Below, piece by piece: positions 21,919-29,703 of a DNA stretch of 41,504 nt; position 1 is the first letter of the stretch, and the number at the start of each line of letters is the position of its first letter. A model generated the notes under the pieces. The model made no database searches and was not told the origin of the DNA. It was given only the letters and a program-made list of their open reading frames with translations. Both the position numbers and the translations under genes were made by a program. The stretch lies in assembly GCA_947624065.1 (NCBI GenBank), contig CANQIO010000011.1:1-41504 (forward strand), written 5' to 3'. This stretch comes from an uncultured Oscillospiraceae bacterium (GTDB lineage: Bacteria; Bacillota; Clostridia; Oscillospirales; Oscillospiraceae).

Positions 21919-24297
21919 TCAGCGGATCGCGGCGCCGTGCTTTTCGGCCAGGGCGGCCAGGATGGCGCTCATGGTCTCCGCGGCGTGGTCCTCGGTGAGG
22001 GTCTGGTCCGCGGCGCGCAGCGTCAGGGAGAAGGCCACGCTCTTGCTGCCGGCGGGGATGGGGTCGCCGGTGTACACGTCGAACAGCTGCACCGACTCCA
22101 GATAGGGCTTGCCGGCGGCCGTGATGGTGTCCACCAGGGCGGCCACGGGGATGTCCTGGCCGCAGACCAGGGCGATGTCACGGCTGACGGCGGGGAAGCG
22201 GGGCAGGGCGGTGAAGGTCCGCTCCGGGCCCTGGCAGGCGGCCATGGCCTCCACGCTCAGCTGGGCATAGAAGCTGCCGTGGTCCAGGCCGTAGTTGTCG
22301 CAAACCAGGGGATGGACCTGGCCCATCAGGCCGATGACCGTGTCCCCGGCGGTGATCCGGGCGCAGCGGCCGGGGTGGAAGGAGGGCTCCGCCGTCTCGG
22401 CGGCGAAGGAGACGTCCTGCACGCGCATGTCCCGCAAAATGGCCTCCACGCAGCCCTTCAGCTGGAAGAAGTCCGCCTTCCCGCCATACTCGCCCAGCAC
22501 CAGCCAAGTGGGCTCGTCGGCCAGGGGACTGTCCGCCTTGGGATGGAACACCTTGGCCCGCTCATAGAGCCGGACAGCCGGGTTGCGCTTGGCGGCGTTG
22601 GTGGCCATGACCTCCAGCATGGAGGGCATGGGGGTGGTGCGCATGACACTGCGGTCCTCGCCCAGGGGGTTCTGGATGATCAGCGCCTGGCGCAGGGGGG
22701 AGTCCGCCGGCAGACGGATCTTGTCCCAGGCGGACTTGCTGCCGAAGGAATAGGTCAGGATCTCGTTGAAGCCCATGGCCTGGCACAGGGCGTTGAGGCG
22801 GTTGGTGAACTTCTGCTTTTCGCTCCAGCCGCCCTGGGAGGTCTTGCCCCGGATCATGGTGGACTCCACCACGTCGTAGCCGTAGAACCGGGCCACCTCC
22901 TCGGCGATGTCGGAGTAGTGCTCGATGTCGCTGCGCCAGGAGGGGATCAGGATGTCGTCCCCGTCCATGGTGAAGCCCAGCTTCTCCAGGACCTGGACCA
23001 TATAGTCCCGGCTGATGTCCGTGCCCAGCAGGGCGTTGACCTTGGCCGGCTCCAGCTTCACGGATTTCTGCACATAGGGGCTGGCCACCACGTCGATTAT
23101 GCCGTCGATTACCTCGCCGGCGCCCAGCAGCTCCACCAGCTCGCAGGCCCGCTGCACGGCGGGGATGGTCCCCTCCGGGTCCAGGCCCTTCTCGAACTTG
23201 CCGGAGGCGTCGGTGCGCATGCCCAGGGCGATGGCGGTCTTGCGGATAGAGGTGCCGTTGAAGTTGGCGGACTCGAACACGATGGTGCGGGTGTCGTCCA
23301 CGATCTCGGAGTTGCCGCCGCCCATGACGCCGGCCACGCCGATGGGCTTGGCCTCGTCGGCGATGATGAGCATGTTGGGGGTCAGCTTGCGGTCGTTGCC
23401 GTCCAGGGTGGTCAGCGTCTCCCCGGGCGCTGCCCGGCGGACGACGATGGTGTTGCCGCCCACGCAGCTATAGTCGAACGCGTGCATGGGCTGGCCGTAC
23501 TCCTGCATCACGTAGTTGGTGATGTCCACGATGTTGTTGATGGGCCGGATGCCGCTGGCGCGCAGCCGCCGGCGCAGCCAGGCGGGGGAGGGCTCGATCT
23601 TGATGTTCTTCACCATGCGGGCGGTGTACCGGGGGCACAGGGCCGGCTCGTCGATGCGCACGGTCAGGTATTTGCGAATGTCGTCGCCGGAGCCCTTCAC
23701 CTGGGGCTCGTGCACGTCCAGGGCCGTGCCGAAGGTGGCGGCGGCCTCCCGGGCCAGGCCGATCACGCTCAGGCAGTCGGGCCGGTTGTTGGTGATCTCG
23801 AACTCCACCACGCTGTCCCCCAGGCCCAGGACTTTCTTGATGTCGTCGCCGGGCTGGCAGGGCTCGCGCATGATGAAGATGCCGTTCTCGATGGCGTAGG
23901 GGTAATCGTGGGTGTCCAGGCCCAGTTCGCCCAGGGAGCAGAGCATGCCCTCGCTCATCACGCCGCGCAGCTTGGAGGTGCGGATCTCCACGCCGCCGGG
24001 CAGCTTCGCCCCGTCCAGGGCCACGGGCACCATGTCGCCCACGGACACGTTCTGGGCGCCGGTGACGATGGTGAGCTCCCGCTCGCCGCCTGCGTCCACC
24101 TGGCAGACGAACATGTGGTCGGAGTCGGGGTGCCGCTCCATGGCGGTGACCCGGCCGGCCACCACGTTCCCGATGCCGGCGCCGGTGACGGACAGGCTCT
24201 CCACCTTGGAGCCGGACATGGTCATGCGGTCGCAGAACTCCTTGTCGGAGACGGTCACTTTCGTATAGTCATTGAGCCACTCTCTGGAAAGATCCAT
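21919..24297 (-). CDS. pheT: Phenylalanine--tRNA ligase beta subunit
   Basis: PheT pairs with PheS in the (alpha-beta)2 enzyme that charges tRNA-Phe. The beta chain carries tRNA binding and editing. The 792-residue protein opens MDLSREWLNDYTKV. It then has the EMAP/tRNA-binding domain (about 40-150, VDAGGERELTIVTGAQN), B3/4 editing and B5 regions (GIRPINNIVDITNYVM, FDYSC), the catalytic-like module, and a C-terminal anticodon-binding fold (PRFPAVSRDIALV onward to LTLRAADQTLT). It starts 15 nt after pheS with AAAGGAGGG in the gap. Length is typical of bacterial PheT. Confidence 0.97.
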   Translation of the reverse strand: MDLSREWLNDYTKVTVSDKEFCDRMTMSGSKVESLSVTGAGIGNVVAGRVTAMERHPDSDHMFVCQVDAGGERELTIVTGAQNVSVGDMVPVALDGAKLPGGVEIRTSKLRGVMSEGMLCSLGELGLDTHDYPYAIENGIFIMREPCQPGDDIKKVLGLGDSVVEFEITNNRPDCLSVIGLAREAAATFGTALDVHEPQVKGSGDDIRKYLTVRIDEPALCPRYTARMVKNIKIEPSPAWLRRRLRASGIRPINNIVDITNYVMQEYGQPMHAFDYSCVGGNTIVVRRAAPGETLTTLDGNDRKLTPNMLIIADEAKPIGVAGVMGGGNSEIVDDTRTIVFESANFNGTSIRKTAIALGMRTDASGKFEKGLDPEGTIPAVQRACELVELLGAGEVIDGIIDVVASPYVQKSVKLEPAKVNALLGTDISRDYMVQVLEKLGFTMDGDDILIPSWRSDIEHYSDIAEEVARFYGYDVVESTMIRGKTSQGGWSEKQKFTNRLNALCQAMGFNEILTYSFGSKSAWDKIRLPADSPLRQALIIQNPLGEDRSVMRTTPMPSMLEVMATNAAKRNPAVRLYERAKVFHPKADSPLADEPTWLVLGEYGGKADFFQLKGCVEAILRDMRVQDVSFAAETAEPSFHPGRCARITAGDTVIGLMGQVHPLVCDNYGLDHGSFYAQLSVEAMAACQGPERTFTALPRFPAVSRDIALVCGQDIPVAALVDTITAAGKPYLESVQLFDVYTGDPIPAGSKSVAFSLTLRAADQTLTEDHAAETMSAILAALAEKHGAAIR

Positions 24298-24312
24298 TTT
24301 TCACACCCTCCT

Positions 24313-25338
24313 TTAGAACTGCTCCAGGAACCGGACGTCGTTTTCAAAGAGCAGACGCAGGTCGCTGATGTTGAAGCGGAACATGGCCAGCCGGTCGGAG
24401 CCGAAGCCGAAGGCGAAGCCGGAATACTTGTCGGTGTCGATGCCGCAGCCGGCCAGCACCTTGGGGTGGACCATGCCGCCGCCGAGAAGCTCCACCCAGC
24501 CCTCGCCCTTGCAGACGGGGCAGCCGGCGCCGTGGCACTTGAAGCACTCCACGTCCATCTCGCAGCTGGGCTCGGTGAAGGGGAAGTGATGGGGCCGGAA
24601 GCGGGTCTTGAGGTCGCTGCCGTACAGCCGGTGCACCAGCTCGTTCAGCGTGCCCTTCAGGTCGCCGAAGGTGATGCCCTCGTCGATGACCAGGCCCTCG
24701 ATCTGGTGGAACATGGGGCTGTGGGTGGCGTCCACCTCGTCCTTGCGGTAGACGCGGCCGGGGGCGATGATGCGGATGGGGAGGGGATAGGTCTCCATCA
24801 CGTGGATCTGCACGGGGCTGGTCTGGGTGCGAAGCAGCACCTGGTCGTCATCGTCGAAGTAGAAGGTGTCCTGCCGGTCGCGGGCGGGGTGGCCCTCGGC
24901 GGTGTTGAGCTTGTCGAAGTTGTAGCTGGAAAGCTCCACCTCCGGGCCCTCGGCGATGGTGAAGCCCATGCCGATGGCGATCTCGCTGAATTCGTCGATG
25001 ACCCGGTTGAGGGGATGGGGCCGGCCCATCGTCACCGGCGTGCCGGGGATGGTCACGTCCTCCCGCTCGGCGGCCAGCTTGGCCTCCAGCGCTTTCTCTC
25101 CAAGGGCTGTTTTGGCGCGCTCCAGCGCCTCGGCCAGGTCCTCCCGGATGGAGTTGGCCAGCTGGCCGATCCGGGGCCGCTCGTCGGCGGAGAGCCCGCC
25201 CATCTGCTTGAGGACGGCGGTGAGCTCGCCCTTCTTGCCCAGGTATTTGACCCGCGCTGCCTCCAGAGCCTCCAGAGTCGCAGACTCCCGGATGGCCTGC
25301 AGGGACTGTTCCCGCAGCTTCCGCAGTTTTTCTTCCAT
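24313..25338 (-). CDS. pheS: Phenylalanine--tRNA ligase alpha subunit
   Basis: PheS is the catalytic class II subunit (341 residues). It has an N-terminal coiled coil (EEKLRKLREQSLQAIRESAT onward to about 90). The class II core follows, with motif 2 (RTQTSPVQ, GRVYRKDEVDATHSPMFHQ) and motif 3 (GFGSDRLAMFRF) near the end. A CFKCHGAGCPVCKGEG segment is a cysteine-rich insert found in many bacterial PheS. ATG 25338 is selected because AAGGAG lies 8 nt upstream. The 16 extra residues of the longer frame are not homologous. I see no T-box leader in the 158-nt upstream gap, so control is probably not by tRNA-Phe readthrough. Confidence 0.97.
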   Translation of the reverse strand: MEEKLRKLREQSLQAIRESATLEALEAARVKYLGKKGELTAVLKQMGGLSADERPRIGQLANSIREDLAEALERAKTALGEKALEAKLAAEREDVTIPGTPVTMGRPHPLNRVIDEFSEIAIGMGFTIAEGPEVELSSYNFDKLNTAEGHPARDRQDTFYFDDDDQVLLRTQTSPVQIHVMETYPLPIRIIAPGRVYRKDEVDATHSPMFHQIEGLVIDEGITFGDLKGTLNELVHRLYGSDLKTRFRPHHFPFTEPSCEMDVECFKCHGAGCPVCKGEGWVELLGGGMVHPKVLAGCGIDTDKYSGFAFGFGSDRLAMFRFNISDLRLLFENDVRFLEQF

Positions 25339-25399
25339 GATTCCCGCTCCTTGCGCATATGTGATATACAAAATTAATAAAAACAAACGCTGAACTTAT

Positions 25400-25428
25400 T
25401 TTATAACACAATATCCCAATTTTAGCAA
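25400..25428 (-). promoter_or_regulatory. pheST promoter
   Basis: On the minus strand TTGCTA (25423-25428) and TATAAA (25400-25405, with TG upstream) are 17 nt apart. It is divergent from the promoter of the NAD(P)HX repair gene. Confidence 0.6.
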
Positions 25429-25440
25429 CTATAATTGAAA

Positions 25441-25469
25441 TTGACGAAGTTTTTCTCAGCGACTATAAT
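25441..25469 (+). promoter_or_regulatory. Promoter of the NAD(P)HX repair operon
   Basis: TTGACG (25441-25446) and TATAAT (25464-25469) are 17 nt apart. The predicted transcript begins about 20 nt before the start codon and carries GGAGGA. Confidence 0.75.
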
Positions 25470-25496
25470 AGAAGCGGCACGCAGGAGGATGATCGC

Positions 25497-27011
25497 ATGG
25501 AGCTTTCCGACGCAAAACGGATGAAGGCAGCCGACCGGACCGCCATCCAGGAGCGGGGCATCCCGTCCCTGGGGCTGATGGAGACGGCGGCGGGCCATGT
25601 GGCCCGAGCGGCAGCGGAGCTGGCCGGGGAGGGACGGACCGCGGCCGTGTTCTGCGGGCCCGGCAACAACGGCGGCGACGGGATCGCCGCGGCCCGCATC
25701 CTGATGGATATGGGCTTCTCCGTCCGGTGCTTTTTGGTGGGCAGCCGGGAGAAGATGACCGGGGACGCGCTCGTCATGGAGCAGCGGCTGGAGGCCGCCG
25801 GCGGCGTGTTGGAGGACTTTGCGCCGGAGGGAGAGGCGGCCCGGGCGGCCCATGACGCGGCCGTGCTGGTGGACGCGGTGTTCGGCATCGGCCTTCACCG
25901 CCCCCTGGAGGGGGACGCCCTGGCGGCGGCGGAGCTGATGAACGGCGCCAGGCGGCCCGTGGTGGCCGTGGATATCCCCAGCGGCGTGTCCGCCGACAAT
26001 GGGGCCGTGCTGGGACAGGCGGTGCGCGCAGCGCGGACCGTCACCTTCTCCATGGCCAAGCCCGGCCATTTTCTGGAGCCTGGATGCGTGTACCGGGGCG
26101 CGCTCGCCGTGGAGGACATCGGCATCCCGAAGGACGTCCTGGGGGAGGCGGGCTGCGGCCTGTACGCCATCCATGGGGAGGACCTGGCCCTGCCGGTACG
26201 CTCGCCGCTGACCCACAAGGGCGACTATGGGAAGCTGCTGATCCTGGCGGGCAGCACGGGCTATACCGGCGCGGCGGGGCTCTGCGCCCGGGCGGCGGTC
26301 CGGTCCGGGGCCGGGCTGGTCTATCTGGGGGTCCCGGCGGATATATATGAGATAGCGGCCGGCAAGACCGAGGAGGCCATGGCGTTCCCCCTGCGGTGCA
26401 ACGACCGGGGCCGGCTGAGCCGGAACGCCCTGGGCTCCATCCGGGAGCGGATGGGCAGCTGCGGCGTATGCGTGATCGGTCCGGGGCTGGGCCGGGACCG
26501 GGATACGGCGGCGGTGACGGCGGAGGTCCTGAGCCGGGCGGAGGGCCCGGTGGTGGCCGACGCGGACGCCCTGTGGGCCATCGGCCGGGAGCTGGACATG
26601 CTGGAGCGGCGCGCCGGGCCGGTGGTGCTCACGCCCCATGAGGGGGAGTTCGCCCGGCTGCTGGGCCGGCCGGTGGAGGACCGGCTGGCGGACGCGCTGA
26701 GCTTTTCCAGGACCTACGGCTGCGCCTTGGTGCTGAAGGGCCACAGGACGGTGTGCGCCTTCCCGGACGGGAAAGCGTACATGATCGACGCCGGCAATCC
26801 GGGCATGGCCACCGGCGGCAGCGGCGACGTGCTGGCGGGCGTGATCGGCGCTCTGCTGGGCCAGCTGCCGCCCCGGCGGGCGGTGGTGACGGCCTGCTGG
26901 CTCCACGCCCGGGCGGGGGATATCGCCGCGGAGCGGTTCGGGGAATACGCCCTCAAGGCGGGGGACATCATCGACGCCCTGCCGGAGGCGGAAAAGGAGA
27001 TCACGCGATAA
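25497..27011 (+). CDS. nnrD-nnrE fusion: Bifunctional NAD(P)H-hydrate epimerase / ADP-dependent NAD(P)H-hydrate dehydratase
   Basis: This two-domain repair enzyme (504 residues) restores damaged NADHX/NADPHX. Residues 1 to about 210 are the YjeF_N epimerase (ADRTAIQERG, then the GPGNNGGDGIAAAR nucleotide loop and the VDAVFGIGLHRPL block). Residues about 225-504 are the ribokinase-like dehydratase, with HKGDYGKLLILAGS, GPGLGRD, VLTPHEGEFARL and the catalytic-loop GGSGDVLAGVIGALL near 440. It heads a row with a lipoprotein, alr and mazF, an order shared with other clostridia. Confidence 0.95.
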   Translation: MELSDAKRMKAADRTAIQERGIPSLGLMETAAGHVARAAAELAGEGRTAAVFCGPGNNGGDGIAAARILMDMGFSVRCFLVGSREKMTGDALVMEQRLEAAGGVLEDFAPEGEAARAAHDAAVLVDAVFGIGLHRPLEGDALAAAELMNGARRPVVAVDIPSGVSADNGAVLGQAVRAARTVTFSMAKPGHFLEPGCVYRGALAVEDIGIPKDVLGEAGCGLYAIHGEDLALPVRSPLTHKGDYGKLLILAGSTGYTGAAGLCARAAVRSGAGLVYLGVPADIYEIAAGKTEEAMAFPLRCNDRGRLSRNALGSIRERMGSCGVCVIGPGLGRDRDTAAVTAEVLSRAEGPVVADADALWAIGRELDMLERRAGPVVLTPHEGEFARLLGRPVEDRLADALSFSRTYGCALVLKGHRTVCAFPDGKAYMIDAGNPGMATGGSGDVLAGVIGALLGQLPPRRAVVTACWLHARAGDIAAERFGEYALKAGDIIDALPEAEKEITR

Positions 27012-27034
27012 TAACGGGAGAAGGAGTTTGATCC

Positions 27035-27595
27035 ATGCGCAGAGCCATCGCTTGCGCACTGATGATGACCCTCCTGCTGCTGCCCGGCTGCGGGGAGCGG
27101 GAGGAGGCGCTGAAGGAGGGCTTCGGGACGCTCCGGGAGGCCGTCACCCAGGCCGGGAGCATATCCTTTCACGCAGAGCTGACCGCGAACCGGGCGGACA
27201 CGGTGGAGAGCTACAGCCTGTCGGCGGCTTACGACGGCAGCAAGACCACGGTGGAGGTGCTGGCGCCGGCGCTCATCGCGGGCATCACCGCCACCGCCCT
27301 GCGGGGGGAGACGGCGGTGTCCTTCCAGGGGGTGGAGCTGGGGGCCGGGCTCCTGGACGAGGCGGGGCTCACGCCCATGAGCGCCATCCCGGTGATGCTG
27401 GACGCCATCGCCAGCGCCTATGTGGAGCTGCTTTGGTGGGAGGGGGACTATCTGGCCGCGCGGCTGTTCGTGGGCGAGGACGCGGTGCTCACGCTGTGGC
27501 TGGACCGGCAGAGCCTGCTGCCCGCCGCGGCGGAGGTGGCCACCGGGGGCCGCACGGTGATCGCGATGCAGATCACGGACTTTCAGATCGGATAA
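27035..27595 (+). CDS. Lipoprotein upstream of alr (positional match to Bacillus YdcC)
   Basis: This is a 186-residue lipoprotein whose signal sequence ends in LLLLPGC (Cys19). The mature part is predicted to be beta-rich: a helix rich in Glu and Ala, then alternating strands such as SISFHAELTANR and YSLSAAYDGSKTTVEVL. This suggests a LolA/LppX-like half-barrel of the kind seen in the B. subtilis lipoprotein YdcC, which also lies directly upstream of alr. That link is positional and structural inference; I see no clear sequence motif. GAAGGAG precedes the ATG. It is 28 nt from alr, so they share a transcript. Its outward location suggests an envelope role. Confidence 0.72.
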   Translation: MRRAIACALMMTLLLLPGCGEREEALKEGFGTLREAVTQAGSISFHAELTANRADTVESYSLSAAYDGSKTTVEVLAPALIAGITATALRGETAVSFQGVELGAGLLDEAGLTPMSAIPVMLDAIASAYVELLWWEGDYLAARLFVGEDAVLTLWLDRQSLLPAAAEVATGGRTVIAMQITDFQIG

Positions 27596-27623
27596 ATAAA
27601 AAACATACAAAGGAGAGACGGAT

Positions 27624-28745
27624 ATGGACGAGCGGACGAAGAGGACCTGGGCGGAGGTGAGCCTGGGGGCCATCGAGCACAATTACCGGGCCATGCGGGA
27701 GCGTCTGGCGCCGGGGACCCGCTTTTTGGGGGTCGTCAAGGCCAATGCCTACGGCCACGGGGCGGTGCCGGTGTCCCGGCTGCTGCAGGACGTGGGATGC
27801 GACTATCTGGCGGTGGCCTGCCTGGACGAGGCGGTCCAGCTGCGGCAGGCGGACATCGCCCTGCCCATCCTGATCCTGGGCTACACCCCGCCGGAGTATG
27901 CCGGCGTGCTGGCGGAGAACGCCGTCACCCAGGCGGTGGGCAGCCTCGCCTATGCCCAGGCGCTGAGCCAGAGCCTGGCGGGGACGGGAAAATGCCTGAA
28001 GGTGCATTTGAAGCTGGAGACCGGCATGGGCCGCACGGGCTTCCGGGCCTTCGGCGAGACGGCTCTCCGGGAGGCGGCGCTGGCCATGGGCCTGGCGGGC
28101 CTGGAGCCGGAGGGCGTGTTCACCCACTTCTGCGTGTCCGATGGGGACGCGGAGCAGCGGACGTTCACCGACGTGCAGTTCGAGCGGTTTTTGAAGGGTG
28201 TGGCGGCTATCCAGGACCAGGCGGGCCGCCGGTTTGCGATCCGCCACTGCACCAATTCCGGGGCCATGCTGGCCTTCCCGGAGACGTATCTGGACATGGT
28301 CCGGCCCGGCGTGGCGCTGTACGGCATGGTGCCCGGCCCGGAGACCGGCGGCATCGAGCTCGTGCCCGCCATGAGCCTCTACAGCCGGGTGGCCTATGTG
28401 GAGCACCATGAGCCGGGGGACACCATCAGCTACGGCCGGACCTTCACCGTGCAGACGCCCAGCGAGATCGCCGTGCTGCCCATCGGCTACGCTGACGGTC
28501 TGCACAGGGTCCTGTCCAACAAGCTCAGACCGATGGTGGGCGGCATTCGGGTGCGGCAGGTGGGCCGCATCTGCATGGACATGTGCATGCTGGACGTGAC
28601 GGGCCTGCCCGTGAAGTCCGGGGACGTGGCGGAGATCTTCGGCCGGAACGTCAACTGCGGCGAGCTGGCGGATCTGGCCGGCACCATCCACTATGAGCTG
28701 CTGTGCGCCGTGAGCCCGCGGGTGCCGCGGGTCTATGCGGACTGA
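27624..28745 (+). CDS. alr: Alanine racemase
   Basis: Alr interconverts L- and D-alanine for peptidoglycan. This 373-residue, fold-type III PLP enzyme begins with WAEVSLGAIEHNYRAMRE. It has the cofactor lysine in VVKANAYGHG (about residue 41) and the second catalytic tyrosine in SYGRTFTV, with AVLPIGYADGL and GRICMDMCMLDVT following. AAAGGAGAG precedes the start. The alr-mazF pairing is typical of Firmicutes. Between them Bacillus encodes the RHH antitoxin, whereas here there are only 95 nt. Confidence 0.97.
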   Translation: MDERTKRTWAEVSLGAIEHNYRAMRERLAPGTRFLGVVKANAYGHGAVPVSRLLQDVGCDYLAVACLDEAVQLRQADIALPILILGYTPPEYAGVLAENAVTQAVGSLAYAQALSQSLAGTGKCLKVHLKLETGMGRTGFRAFGETALREAALAMGLAGLEPEGVFTHFCVSDGDAEQRTFTDVQFERFLKGVAAIQDQAGRRFAIRHCTNSGAMLAFPETYLDMVRPGVALYGMVPGPETGGIELVPAMSLYSRVAYVEHHEPGDTISYGRTFTVQTPSEIAVLPIGYADGLHRVLSNKLRPMVGGIRVRQVGRICMDMCMLDVTGLPVKSGDVAEIFGRNVNCGELADLAGTIHYELLCAVSPRVPRVYAD

Positions 28746-28769
28746 GCGCCGGCAGGTATAAAAACCAAT

Positions 28770-28832
28770 CTTCCGTGGGAGAATGATAGCATGTCCGTAC
28801 ATAGTATGTACCGGGCGACTCTTTCACGGAAG
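28770..28832 (+). promoter_or_regulatory. Structured mRNA leader of mazF with UACAU site
   Basis: CTTCCGTG (28770-28777) pairs with CACGGAAG (28825-28832), and GAG (28779-28781) pairs with CTC (28819-28821). Inside is a perfect 15-nt palindrome, GTACATA-G-TATGTAC (28797-28811). The 3' arm contains GGAAG of the mazF ribosome binding site. UACAU at 28798-28802 matches the pentamer cut by the B. subtilis and S. aureus MazF. Regulation of mazF by masking or self-cleavage is inference. Confidence 0.55.
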
Positions 28833-28844
28833 GTGCTCACATGA
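28791..28844 (+). CDS. Possible 17-residue leader peptide ahead of mazF
   Basis: A 17-codon frame ([17 protein letters not shown]) starts 9 nt after GGGAG. It runs through the hairpin and stops in ATGA overlap with mazF. Translating ribosomes would unfold the stem holding the mazF ribosome binding site, a layout seen in translational coupling. The peptide has no similarity I recognise and is too short to be a MazE. It may be chance. Confidence 0.3.
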   Translation: MSVHSMYRATLSRKVLT

Positions 28845-29203
28845 CAAATCCGGTTCGACGCGGAGACATCTTTTATGCCGACCTCAGCCCTGTGGTGGGT
28901 TCGGAGCAGGGAGGCCTGCGGCCGGTGCTCATCATCCAGAACGACACCGGCAACCGCCACAGCCCCACGGTCATCGCCGCGGCCATCACCTCCCAGGTGG
29001 GAAAGGCCCGCCTGCCCACCCATATCGAGATCCAGGCCCCGGACAGCGGCCTGACCCGTGACAGCGTGATCCTGCTGGAGCAGATCAGGACCCTGGACAA
29101 ATCCCGCCTGCGGGAGCGGATGGGCAAGCTCAGCGGCGCGGCCATGACGAAGGTGGACGACGCCATCGCCGTCAGCTTCGGCCTCAACCAGTCTCTGTCG
29201 TAA
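28841..29203 (+). CDS. mazF: MazF/PemK-type endoribonuclease toxin, without adjacent antitoxin
   Basis: This is a 120-residue mRNA interferase of the NdoA/EndoA branch: [30 protein letters not shown], of which the key parts are the opening RGD-Y-AD-S and the [11 protein letters not shown] strand. [10 protein letters not shown] (with the catalytic Thr-Ser region) and [13 protein letters not shown] then follow. Family members cut single-stranded RNA at short sites (UACAU in B. subtilis). In Bacillus the ribbon-helix-helix antitoxin NdoAI is encoded between alr and this gene; here no such frame exists. The toxin may be controlled by its leader, by an unlinked antitoxin, or may have other duties. 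GGAAGG lies 7 nt upstream of the ATG. Confidence 0.95.
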   Translation: MTNPVRRGDIFYADLSPVVGSEQGGLRPVLIIQNDTGNRHSPTVIAAAITSQVGKARLPTHIEIQAPDSGLTRDSVILLEQIRTLDKSRLRERMGKLSGAAMTKVDDAIAVSFGLNQSLS

Positions 29204-29210
29204 ACTTCGG

Positions 29211-29244
29211 CCCCCATTCATATGCTGTGGTGTATGAATGGGGG
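29211..29244 (+). terminator. Hairpin after mazF that also covers the next ribosome binding site
   Basis: CCCCCATTCATA (29211-29222) pairs perfectly with TATGAATGGGGG (29233-29244) around a 10-nt loop and is followed by TCTTAC rather than a T run. Its 3' arm contains the GGGGG that serves the gene at 29252. It could be a weak terminator, a translational switch, or both. Confidence 0.6.
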
Positions 29245-29251
29245 TCTTACT

Positions 29252-29608
29252 ATGCAGGTACCGATCTATATCGACGGGAAGAAGGAGGGGACGCTCACCG
29301 TGGAGCGGGAGGGACCGGTCACGGTGATGCGGGGGGAACTGCGGGACGTGGGCCGGGTGGTGCGGCTGACAGTGTATGGGGAGCGGGCCGGATACCTGGG
29401 AGTGCCGGAGCCGGCGGAGGGCCGGCTGCGGATCACGAGACGGCTCTCGCCCATGGAGATGAACCGGTTCCCCCAGCACCCGGAGTACGCCGCCGAGGGG
29501 CCCCTGGACCGGCCCGCGCCTCAGACCAGGCGCCGGGAGCCGGAAGAGACGGCGGAGCCGGCGCGGCGGCATGTGCTGTGGATGGGGGGAAAACCATACT
29601 ATTTTTGA
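29252..29608 (+). CDS. Small conserved-looking protein of unknown function
   Basis: I do not recognise this 118-residue protein. It has a compact N-terminal part of alternating short strands (MQVPIYIDGKKEGTL, VTVMRGEL, VVRLTVYG, YLGVPEP), then LRITRRLSP. The C terminus is charged, with RRREPEETAEPARR and HVLWMGGKPYYF at the end. There is no signal peptide or membrane segment. The start at 29252 is chosen because GGGGG lies 7 nt upstream. In-frame ATGs at 29222 and 29234 sit inside the hairpin and lack ribosome binding sites. It follows mazF by 48 nt and precedes the nucleoside phosphorylase operon, which has its own promoter. Confidence 0.72.
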   Translation: MQVPIYIDGKKEGTLTVEREGPVTVMRGELRDVGRVVRLTVYGERAGYLGVPEPAEGRLRITRRLSPMEMNRFPQHPEYAAEGPLDRPAPQTRRREPEETAEPARRHVLWMGGKPYYF

Positions 29609-29627
29609 TGCAAAACCGGAAAATGTG

Positions 29628-29636
29628 TGCTATAAT
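29628..29636 (+). promoter_or_regulatory. Extended -10 promoter of the pdp-reductase operon
   Basis: TGCTATAAT (TGn plus TATAAT) is followed by a leader of about 60 nt with GGGAGG before ATG 29704. No good -35 is visible at 16-18 nt. Confidence 0.5.
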
Positions 29637-29703
29637 GGCTCCACGATGATTGCGCAGATTGCACAAAGCGGGCCCGCGCCCGCTTGGAAGGGAGGCAGCC
29701 ATT

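Noticed and set aside
21760-25377. Open frame of 1205 codons on the plus strand, antisense to pheT and pheS
   Set aside because: It mirrors the real genes in a GC-rich genome. Its product is monotonous His/Gly/Val/Gln-rich with no domain, and it has no ribosome binding site.
25339-25496. T-box leader for pheST
   Set aside because: The gap is only 158 nt. I see no T-box consensus, specifier stem or antiterminator, only two divergent promoters.
28746-28840. A MazE/NdoAI antitoxin gene
   Set aside because: The gap is 95 nt. The only frame there is 17 codons long and has no ribbon-helix-helix features.
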